From positions 140,001 to 204,000 of the forward strand of contig CALNXK010000362.1 of the NCBI GenBank assembly GCA_942486035.1: a DNA stretch of 64,000 bases, read 5' to 3'. Under the pieces are notes generated by a model, which was given only the letters and a program-made list of their open reading frames with translations, was not told where the DNA came from and searched no databases. Source of the stretch: Porites lobata (Eukaryota > Cnidaria > Anthozoa > Scleractinia > Poritidae). How positions within the stretch are numbered: position 1 is the first letter of the stretch; each line of letters begins with the position of its first letter. The position numbers and the translations under genes were made by a program. Of this stretch, positions 31,321 to 42,900 are shown piece after piece.

Positions 31321-33935
31321 GACCCATGAAAGGAGAACGCCTTGACTCCTTCATGGTCCTAAACTCATAAAAATTCCAAAGAAAATTATAAGAATCTAGT
31401 AATCCAGAAAAAATGTGTTGTCTTTGGTTAGTAACTAACTAAAAGAAGGCCTGTGTACATTAACAATGTGCAATATCGTGCGTAATGCAGTAAAGCACAC
31501 TTGAGTTTCGATAAGTAGTCTCTTGAAATGAGAGGTATGTTACTAGATTGAACATCTTATCATATATAACTCTTGACAGTGAATAATTAGGAAGCCCAGA
31601 ATAAGCATGATTCAGTAGAAATCCTTAAGGCCACCGTCTATTTCCTCTCACTTCGCTATTTTTTTTGTTTCATTTATTATTTTTTCTTTGTACTTTTATT
31701 TTTTATGTTTACTTATTATGGCTCAGTCAATTCCAAGCGTGCCCATACCCCCCGGTCATTTGTCGGGCATTTGTCATCTTGTTGGTGCCTGCTGTGGGGA
31801 ATTTGTCGGATTAATATTGTTTTTTTTTTTAAAAATACTTTACTTAAAATATGTCTATTTAGATAAAGAAGACAACACATTGCTGGTTTAATCTTTGTCA
31901 AAAGATGTCTTGCCTCAGGGAGATTTTTAACTCTGGTTGGATGCCCTAAAAAACCTAAAAAATCCGAAAATGTGCGACCCCGTTCTAGTAACTCTATTGA
32001 AAATGCTACCCCATTATAGTCAATCCAGTCGTGAAATTGCGACTCCATCGAGCGGCACATCCCCATTAGCCTCTTATGAGTAAGTACAATCCCGAGACGC
32101 AAGAACAGGAAAAGAGGACGACATGCACATAGCAAAACGTCATAAAGACGCAATTATGAGGATTGTATAAGTTTCGTAGGAAAGCCAAACCGAGAGTCGT
32201 CTGTAATTATTTAAGGGAGATCGCAACAGTTATGTTAAAATTAGCAGAGACGAAAGTTTAAGGTTTTAAGTTAAGGAGCAAATACCCTGCCCTTATAATG
32301 ACTATAACTGATTCAACTGACGCACAACCAACGAAGAGATCGTTCAGTGATCGTTCTCCAAAGACAACGCATTGCCTAATATATTGTTTAATCTTTGTCA
32401 AGAGTTTCCAAAGGCGGTAATATAGATTTAGCCAGGGCTAAAAGCGAAGCTCTCAATAATATTTATAGTACGCTTGGAATTGACTGAGCCATCATATAAG
32501 ACTCATAGCCCTGTTAGAACTTTCTGAATGTCCAAATAACCACTGGTATAATGGTTGTTGGAGAAAACAGAGATGATTGAGTGATCGACTTATATCGAAA
32601 GTGAGCTACTACGTGACGTTTATGAATAAATTCGAACAAATTACAAACGTCAAGTTGGAGGAACAGACTACAACATCTGTGTTTAAAACAAAACTCATTA
32701 GGCTGAGATGATTTTTCAGTTTTTTTGGAATTTTAGCCATGAAGAGAGTCTTCATCGTTATTGCGTTAGTTATCTTTGCTCCATGTTTTGTTCTTCAGGC
32801 AAAGGAGCTGCAGCAGGGCAATAGAGGTCTTTCTAACAAGTAGCTTCATTTTTATCCTCAGTGTTATAAAGGGGTATGACGAACTTTGTTTAATAACTCA
32901 TCTGGTTTCGAAGCGTTAGGAAGGAAATTGGAGACAGACTACAGCCATTATCTAGCATTGGTATAAAAAATTCGATTTGACCAGTGATACTCCTTGACCT
33001 ATTTAACCTATGAGACTGGTGTAAAAACAAGACGCATAAAAGTAGACGATAATGGTGAAAAAAAAGAAGAAGAAAAACCTGCATCAACAGAGTTTTCTGA
33101 AACAATGCGCAAAACTGACTCTTCCCAGTCGTTTCTGGAAGGGCTGGGCATAAATGTGGCCCAGTTTACGGCGTCCCATTTTTATACTGTCATTGCTGCG
33201 AAATTCAGCGTATCCCATTTTTTATTAGAAAATTGCGACCATTGAAATAAATTTGCTGTTGTTATTGACTTAAAAGTTGAGGTATAAGGTTTTAGTAATA
33301 AAATAACATTGCCAAAAGAATTTCAGAAAACTGAGAATGGCAAAAGTTCTCAAAACAGTTCCTGAAAGTATTTCCGAATTCAGCTTTTAATTGTTTTGGA
33401 ATTGTGAAAACGTATCAGTCACTGAAGGAAAATGAGTATTTCCAGTTTCTAATTCTAAAACCCAGGCCAATCCCCAATCCCGTTTTTCTGTAAACACCAT
33501 AAATTACTCAAAACCTTTCTTTGAAGACGAATGTTTGGTTCAAACTCCTGCTGCATGGATATTGTCAATCAGGAGATCAGCGTTACTTTTATAATGGCGG
33601 AAATTTTAATTAAAAAGGTATTGAGATAACAAGCTAACGTCCGTCAGAGCTCGAATGCTTCTGTTGAGTCACTTCAGCAAATTTGTTTATTGCTTCGAAA
33701 TGAGCGCGTGTGTCAGTAACAGCAACAAATTCTCACCTCAACAACGGGTGGGGGAAACGCCAGTTTGTCCAAGGAGAAACAATGAAGGTAAGAAAGACGA
33801 CACAAATTGCTGTTTTATAGGATAAATATTTTTATCAACCATTTTCTCATCAAATTAAAGTGTCGAAAACTTACCAAGTATTGCGAATCTGCCGCCCACG
33901 CAATAGCAAAACAGAGAGACATCGCGTCAGTTTTG
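31170..33935. repeat. Segmental duplication, copy 2
   Basis: Collinear with 1400-3430 and 4436-5070. It lacks the 1-kb block at 3431-4435. It carries a 190-bp insert at about 32995-33185 that is absent from copy 1. It includes the second signal-peptide exon. The duplication is dispersed, about 29.5 kb from copy 1, and brackets the whole F5/8C array. Confidence 0.85.
32739..32826 (+). CDS. Signal-peptide first exon (copy 2), likely RTK start
   Basis: The 29-codon frame from ATG 32739 is the same as at 3082 (MKRVFIVIALVIFAPCFVLQ then AKELQQGNR). It ends in phase 1 at donor GTCTTT. It gives a cleavable secretory signal that would place the receptor's FN3 domains outside the cell. The first FN3 exon (35322) starts in phase 1, so they join in frame. 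There is no change of amino acid relative to copy 1, which argues for function or recent origin. Competing idea: transcripts start at 3082 and this exon is skipped. Confidence 0.65.
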
Positions 33936-36900
33936 ATTATTGTGAGGAATACAACATCTTTTTATGATGGAATTTTAAGTAGTCCACAGTGAAAATTAAA
34001 AAGATTTGTTTCAGCCCCAAAGTGCCAATTCAGCCCTACAGGTCAATGTCTGATTCAGTCTCTTCTGGAGCCATAGAGCACAATTTAGGCAAAAACAGCC
34101 TCATCAATAGCCTATTCCAGCCCACGCTGAGACTCATTTCAGCCTCTGGGTCTAAATCAGCCCTAGATAACTGGACTATATTAGCCTTCACTAAGGAAGC
34201 CAAATTAGACCCAACAAAACAGGACTGTATTAGACGCACCTAAACAGCCTCAATTTAGAGCTTAAGCAGATCTTTCTTTACAGAGTAGCCTCGAAGTGTC
34301 AACCATTGCATGTTACTTTTACCTACCGGAGACTTCACAGACGTAAAGGGGCTCATGGCCCGTACATTGCCCGTTATTCCATTTCATTGTTAAATTATTA
34401 CAGGGCTAAAAGAAATCAGAAAAAAGTACAACAGGGCAATGAAATAGTACGGAGTTAAGACAGTTAACTTAAATAAGGCGTCAGTGTCCACTTTCTTTTA
34501 AAGAATTCTTTGTTGCTGATTTTTTCTTCTGTTTCATATTTAGCGATGATCTTCGTCCTAAATCCATAAATGTTTGGAAGGATTTGTTTGCTCCTACGGT
34601 CCCACAAATAGAGTTTTCCAATAATTATAAAATAGTTCAGCAATTGAAGTAAAGGGCAAGCATTTTCCGTCAAAATTCCAAAGAGTACATTTTCCAAGCA
34701 GAGACGAATTCGTTGATTCGAAATAAGGCACCAATATAATTCAAATTCAATTACTGTTATCTGTTAAGCGCGCGCAGAACCAAGTCAATTTCTGGGTCAA
34801 ATCGATCTTGCTATGCCAAAGATTGTGGTGAACACTCAGAAAGAGCATATGTTTTCACTTCAGAATGGTCAGTTGAGTCACTAAATTGAGTCAGGACTCC
34901 TGATTGAGCATAGTTGAGAGAGCGATCTCTTGGTCGGTTATGTAATCTATACTGAATCATAAGCAAATGATCAGTTGGCATCTACCTTAATACACCTTAT
35001 TACGGTCTCATTGTTTTAGCCAGATTTAAAGACATCACAACTTCTTTTCCGAAAACATCATTTCTTAAGACTAAGACTTCATGTTCCAGCACTGATCGTA
35101 TAAACAGAGTCCCCCAGTACGTGGAGCAATGTGTTTTCGTATCACTCTCAAACAGGAGAATCTAAGTCTTTGAGCTAATAAATTGTACCTCCATTCGTTT
35201 TGGCAATTCATGGGCAGTTTCATCTTTACTAAAGCCAAGTATAACCGAGAAAGAGGTAGCCTCATAATAAAGACAAACTAATCAGTTTTAATCATTCACT
35301 TTTTTTAATTGATATCTGCAGCTTTTTTCCTACCTCCGCCAAATATTACGAGACTGGTATTTGAAAACTGTGGATTTACCTTGACATGGGAGCGATACAC
35401 ACAAAGAGATATTCTCACTGCTGGATATCAAGTAAAACTTGTTTCTGTCAAGAGTGGTTCAGATAAAGTCACTAACGTTTCCAGTGACACTCAAAGTTAC
35501 ACATTTTCATCTGATCTAATTCCTAATTCTGCTTATGCAGTAAGTGTCAGGGCAATAACAAATGTTGGATACAGTAACTGGACTGAAAATCAACTGAAAG
35601 CGTCTGCAGGTAATTTCTGTATTATATTTGTTCGTTCGTTCATACATGCATTCAGTCGTTCATTAATAATACGTAAAAATACATTTATCGCAGAACCTCG
35701 CGAGGTTTGGGGTAGGGAGGCCTGTGTTCGTCATTAATAATAATTTATTCATTCGTTAAAAATCTAACCTGCATTGAGTAGCAGTGGCCTGAAAATTGGC
35801 GTTGTTGCTGATTTACAAATGCGCATTCTTTTTCTGAAAGTTATATCGCTCTTGCTTCCTTCAGTGTCTAGTCTTTATTTTAATTGATCAACAAAAGGAG
35901 AAAGCTCCGTAATCAGGTCTGTTAAAATGAGTAGGAAATCAATAATTCTAAGTCAATAATTTTCAAACTAATATGCTTACAGATATCCCTGACAAGCCAG
36001 TTATTAAACAGATTACATCAAAGGGATGCGTGGCTGCTCTGCAGTGGACTGGGCCGAAGCCCAAGGAATGCCCAGTTCTCTTCTACAAGATTCGCTACAA
36101 CGAAGAGAAAGCAACTAAAAGCGAGTGGAATGAGATAAACGTCACAGACCCAGACGTCAATAAGCTCGAGCTGACTTTGAAGTGTGTTACAACATATGAG
36201 TTTGAAGTTTTAGCGTGGAATGCCCTGGGATGGAGTCTCCCCTCTACTGTGCGATCAGTAACAACGGAAGAGGGCCGGAGTGTTTTTAAATCCCATAAAA
36301 GTTTGTAAAATTTTAACCTTCTATATATTTTAATGGTTTTTAAACGCAATAGTTCCGCTGATACTTACTCCAAGATTTTACCGTTATAAATACAAGTACT
36401 ACGAGTAACAGAGTAGGCCGGTTAATATAACAGAATTTACTATAGCTAGTGTTTTGTTCTAATTCATTTTCATTTTCTCTAAATCGAAACGTCTTAACCT
36501 TATTCAACTCTAACAGTGTCAAAATGGCAAATTACCTAGATTAACTATCAAAATAGTTAAAATATCAAACTGAAAACAGGTATAGAGGCTCAATGACCGA
36601 CACGGTCGGGTCAGGAGTACTGTCGACCGTCTAGAACTGTCTTTTTTAGACTATTTCAGTCACACTGTACGGGATAGCTTTTGCGCAGGCGCGGAAGCGT
36701 ACAGGGCTTCTTTTCACACAGAGGAACAGTGAATTCCGCTCGATTTCCGTGACGGGACCCCGGGGGTACTTGATATATCCTTGGGTGGGGAGGTGCGGCC
36801 CGGCCCCTCATACTCTGACCCTGTTTAAGACAAAAACCGCTGATTTTCCTACCCTGTGTAAGACAGAATTCCGATTTTTGAGACCATACCCTGTGTGAGA

Positions 36901-39900
36901 CAATAATAAATATCGAAACTCTTTCTTATTTAATCCATTGGCAATCACAAAAATATTTACAGCTTGATCAACAGAGTCACGCAGGCTGTTTATTGTCCAA
37001 GAAAAGATACCCTGTTTAAGACAAAAATTGATAAAATCGATGCCCTGATTTAGACAAAAATGATAAAATCGATACCCTGTTTAAGACAAAAATCCCGAAA
37101 AAACATACCCTGGCTGGCCGCACGTCCCTATTAAGCTCTTATAAGGGAGTACCCCCCCCCTCCCTCCCCCGGGGGACGGAACGAAGCTGCACCGCGTCAA
37201 TTTGTAAAGTGGAGAGTCACATATCAGATAGGTGTTCGTACTATAACGGCTAGCCTTTCTTGTTGGCGCGAAAAGCTGTCCGGAAGAATGTAAACACAGC
37301 GCCTGAGTGAGTGAGTGAGCGAGCGAGAGAGCGAGAGAGTGAGTGAATGAGCGAGTGAGAGTTGACGTTGATTTTTTTTTCATTAATGTCAATTTGTTTC
37401 TTTCTTTGTTGTTGTCTTTTCGTTTTTCTCCATTACATTAAAGGCCTTTCATCGGGAAGTATCTTTTTGATCCTGTTTTCCATCGCTCTGGTTGTGGTTA
37501 TTGTACTAGTTATTGGTGTGAAGTGTTATTGTAACAAACCACAACAACTCCCTGCTGCTAAGAGGTAAGTGTACAGAAACCAACAAAGGAAGACTTGTGT
37601 GACGCTTTTTTTCTCTGTTTATAATTCACAGTCATTCCTTCTTTGTTTTTGTCTGTGATATACCCGCCTCCCTCATAGCAGGAAGCCTTACAACTTGCTA
37701 AAATCGTTAGACCTGAGGACAGACGCAATGAACTCTGTATTAGGACTTTTGGTAAAATTACAAAGGCGGGCCCTTGTCAAAACATGCAAACACGATTAGG
37801 ACTATAGCCCATAACTATTTCCTTAGAAAGTCTAACTCGTCTTTTAAATGAAAAATCAAGCGTTCTAGGCGAAGCTTCTTCTCTAGTGCTGTCCTTATAA
37901 TAGCAAACTCACTGCCTAGTCCCTAGGCGTTCTGTTTTGCCCCGTTGTCAGCACGAAGTCTGGGTAAGAGCGGGCGAGTGGCTCTCGGTGACGTCACAGC
38001 TCACGGTAGAGTCCAGGATTGACCGAGCCGAGAACGCCTTGGGACTAGGCTGGCAAACTCAATATCTTTTAAAAGTTACTGAAATGTTGATGCAATTCTT
38101 AGTCCACGATTTGTTGTTAGGTTAGTACAATCTTTAGTAACTATGATTGAACCTTATTTTTGTATACTATTTTTAATTATTATATTGTAAACTCCAGTTT
38201 CAAGAAGGTTTTTGTAAATTTTCTGCATATTGTAAACACATTGTAATTCATTTTTAATGCGGGAATGTGAGGATTAAATACCTTTATTCATTTATTTATT
38301 TTATTTTGTTCACCACTTGTTTTAGAACCGCCAAAGATATTCAAGTATTGGATCATTGTGAAATTTCTCCAATGAGAACAGAATTTGTCGAAAATTTGGG
38401 ACAGGGAGCGTTTTCAAAAGTCCAAAAAGCTAAATTGAAAGACGGTTTGGAGTACTTTGATTTGGAGAAATCAAGCAGAAGCGAAATGACTATTGCCATC
38501 AAAAAATTGCGTGGTAAGAGGGAACTTCTTGTGCACATAAAATGATATTATAGCGCTCATTTATCAATCGTCTCACGAGACTCGCTTTGTTATTAACCAG
38601 GACATTTCGGTCGCTTACTGCTGGTCTTCATATCACAACATTGTACTGTGTTATTTGGGAGATACCTTAGCTGACTTATGTTTGGTTTCAAAGGTGACAG
38701 CAACGTCCCTTAAAAAATGAATTTACGCACTTTCAAACTTTATCGCGTCTATTTGAACCCGCCCACTGATTTGTCAAATGTTGGCGAATTTTACCGGAGT
38801 TGAATTCTTAAGATTTTTTCCTGGCTCCAAAAGAGAAAGGAAAATTCGTCGGCGTATGTTCACGTCCTCCTTAAGACTTCGCATTAGGAGGTTTCACGTG
38901 GAATGAATACTTTCAAGAGGTTAGGATAAGGCACTTCTTCCGAGGAAGGCGGTAAATTGTCTTAAGTGTCACGTAATCAAAATAACCAAGCGATAATATT
39001 AATCAACGATCTGCTTTCTGTTAAAGACGGTGCAAGCGAAGAGGAAAAAAGGCAATTCCTGGATGAAATAGAACTCATGAAAGAGGTGGGGAAACATCAG
39101 AACGTGCTGAGTTTCCTTGGCTGTTGGACGACAACGAAACCATTTCTTTTGATCATGGAGTATGTTGCTCATGGAGACTTGCTTCGTTGGCTTCGCCGAA
39201 AAAGAAGTCAGGTATTTCTGTTAAAAAATAAAATAAAATAAAATAAGCTATTGACCATTTAGCGCCGATTTTTTTCATCAAACGCCCACATTTTCTGCTT
39301 GAATTCTGGTTTGATTTTCAGACGGATTTTGTGAATGCATGAGAATGCCATACGCAAAATTCGAGCTCATCAATTGCTACACTTTCAGTCGACGCCATGT
39401 TGAATTTTGAGCACGAGTCAAGGGTTCCAAAGGAATTGTGAATGAAAATATTGGCTAATTTGATTAGTTAATGTTTTACATTTGCCGTATTAATCCACGC
39501 GTAATAAAAAAGTCAGTAGACACGAGGGAGCGTTTTCAAGTTCGTTCAATTTGCCCCGGGAGCTTGCTCCCAAACCCCTCGTGTGTATAGGCCTTAATGG
39601 AAAGAGATGCTAAGCAGCTTTAAATCGAGCCGGTACTCAGTACTTATGTCGTGCTGCCACTTTCATGAATGTACAGTTAAATCCCGCTTTACACACACCC
39701 GTTAATACGGACTCCTCATTATAACGGACAGCTTGCTTGGTACCCGGGAGAAGAAACCCCTTACCTTTTCTCTAAATTCAACCCCCTTAATACGGACACC
39801 CCGCTAATACGAACACTTTCTATGCTCCCTCAGTGTCCGTCAACGGGGTTTGACTGTAAGATGCAGTAATAACATATAATGTTTAAGCAACATTTATTAG

Positions 39901-42900
39901 AAAGTATTTATCATTTTGATAAAACGGACGGCATAGGCAACTTATCTATTTTGTGGCTGCTGTCGTTATTACCTTCACAGATGAGCAGTTCGACCCTGGG
40001 AAACGCAGAGGCCCGTTTGAAGAACGAAGAACTGTTTGCCGGAACAAGGAAACAGAGTGTCACTGTTCATCAGGTATGGAGCTACTTGGGCAAACTAACA
40101 CAATAAGAAAAACACCCTGTCCAAACGAAAAAATCTATGGATGCTGCTTCTCAAAGACACAAAATTATGCTTCACTGTAGGTTTACTTTCAGATTGGTCT
40201 CTTCATTCGTCATGACAAGTTGTTTATGTGACTACGGTAAATAGCTAAAGCTCTACGATTATCGTCAAAAGTGATAGGAAGGCTTCTACTTTCTACCCTT
40301 TGTCCCTCGCCCAATGTTGAACAAAACTTAATTGTTTATGCGCTTAATTGTTGTGTTATAAACCCAACGTTGAATAGGGGGAAAGGGGGGAGGGGACGGG
40401 GAAAATTTGGTGGAAGGAAAGCCATCTTTCGTGAGGATTAGAATGAACTGCTTTAAAGCTGAACAACCTTCCCAACTGCTTTTATCGGGGATTGTAGATT
40501 CGACAGAGCTACCACGCACGTTCGCAGGAAAGGAAGAAAATACAAACAATTTTCCCGCTCGATTAGGTATTCGCCGAGTCATCTGGACTTTCTCGGGTGA
40601 GGGTTTGTTTCCTGTGGCTGTATCTATTTTCCTCAAATCAAATTACTTCTCTGCGTCATTGATGTATTTCGCTACTTCTCCGGGCTAAGATTTATGGTGA
40701 CTTACAGTTTTAAATTTTAGCAGGGAACTTGATCTTGCTCTTCATCATGACTTAAGTATGGTGTGGCATAGGAAAAGAAGACTGGAAGACAGTCGAGTTT
40801 TGTAAGAGGACAGGGTTTTCTAAGTCAGCTCTTTATGAGTTATACGAACAAAAAATTGATACTGATGACGATGAAGAATGTACAATACTCATTATTGTAT
40901 TTTCCACATTAACTTATGTAAAGGATAAATTTGCTTTTGGCTGAAATATGTCGTAAAAATAGCACAGTGAGGAGTACATCTGGGGAAAAGATGGTAAATA
41001 GCATATTCGCATACGAATCTACACTGGGTGGTATGTAAGGGACAAATGTGGCATTTGCCATCTTTTCCTCAGATTTACCCTTTCGTTTTCACATTTTTGC
41101 GACATATTTGCCAGAAGCAAATTTGTGCAAATGTGTTTCTTTTCGCCCAGTTGGATGAGTTGGCAGAAAACACTGGGGACGAATGTGACTACGACTGCGA
41201 ATCGTTCATTCCATTTGATCTCATGTCATTTGCCCGGCAGGTTGCCCGTGGAATGGTAAGGAATGTTCTGTCGTTGGTTCGGTAAAGGCAAGTCGAAACT
41301 GAATGAGAAAGAGTTGCAAAGACCTCGGAAACTACTTTGAAAACCCGCTGATAGCAAGTTCATGAACAGAAAAAGTTGGTCTTAAAAACAAAGTTTCTCC
41401 TTGTGTCTCTAAACTCTCTTCTTGGTATCTGGCACGGTTAAAAACTGTATATTAACATTATTCTGTTTATAAATTGTTTGAACATGCAACTTACTAAAAC
41501 AGTCTGAGTGTTTATTCAAAAACAGCGAACCGGGTTCGTATCAACATCATTCTCGATTTTATAGAACATTTTAACCCTATTCAGACCGTTTTAATTCTTT
41601 TGTTGTTTCCTGCTCGAAAATCGCTCATGGTACGGCCACCAAAATTGCAAATAATAACGTATACATCGCCTAAACGATTGACATAATGACATAATCTCAC
41701 GTCATTGTGATGTCATATTGTTGAATTTATTGGCGGAATCCAAATTTCATCAATTTTCTCCTCTCAAGGTAGACATAAAGAAAAAATACTTAAATATGTG
41801 TCTGATAAAATCAAGATATCAACTAACACATGATCTTATTATGACGTTATTTATTATTAAAGAAAGAACTTGAACCATCTGCCATCTTGGAACCCGCCAT
41901 TTTGAATAAATCAAATGTATATCAATTTACCTAAAACTAATATAAATGAAAGTAATTGTGATAGACTGTAGAATGCAAAAAATCTGCAAGTTATGAAATT
42001 CTTTAAAGGAAATAAACACCAGTACTGTTGAAAATTGAACTCATCGTCTACCATTTGCTCATTCTGAATTTTTCTCAAATTTGCAACTAAAAAGCCTAGA
42101 CTACATAAACAGTTTTAACCAAGTAAACTAGAAAAGAAAAACCTTTTTTCATAGAAAATACAAAGAAATACAAAGGCTGTCAAAATTCGGATGCCATGGC
42201 GACGTCAATGTTGACATATACACCACGACGACTTGGAAATGTTCCTAGAAAAGATTTTGAACGGTTTTACCCTGTTTATGTTTTTACCAAAGTAAAAATG
42301 ACATGCTAACAAATGCAGGTTGTTGACGCAAGAAGGAACTTCATAGGAAACTGAATTTAGGAATCACTGGGAAGACCATAGCCTACCCCTGGCTTCCCCA
42401 CAAAATGACACCTGAGAAACGAGTGCAGAAATTCCCAGATCTTGGTAGTGCCTCTGATTGGTCGTACCGAGTGGGAAATTTGCTTCAACCAATCAGATCT
42501 GGGAAGTGACGCGTCATCAGTATGGAATTTCTGCGCTCGTTTCTCAGACGTTATTTCGCGGGGAAAGCGATGGTGGCTTCGCCAATTTCTCAGGCCAGGA
42601 AGACCGTATCAAGGCACGTCTTAATCACTGTATTCAAGGCAGTAATGCCGCCTTTAAATGGACTTAAAGTCTGAAAATGACGGTTTGATATTGTATACAA
42701 GAATTTAAGTAGTTTTGGCTTAAGTGGTAGTGACAAAACAAACCTCAGAGGTTCTCGTTTGCAAGAAATCCTTAGTCCCGAAATCATTATCTTAAGAAAT
42801 TTCAGCTGGCGGATAAAGCCCAGTAAATTATACATGGGCATTTTAACTACGGTAGATTAAACTGGCATCGGATTATCCTTTAAATTAATTATTTGCAATT

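Noticed and set aside
37081..37392. A Ser/Leu/His-rich gene on the - strand
   Set aside because: Read from a GAGT microsatellite and a MITE end.
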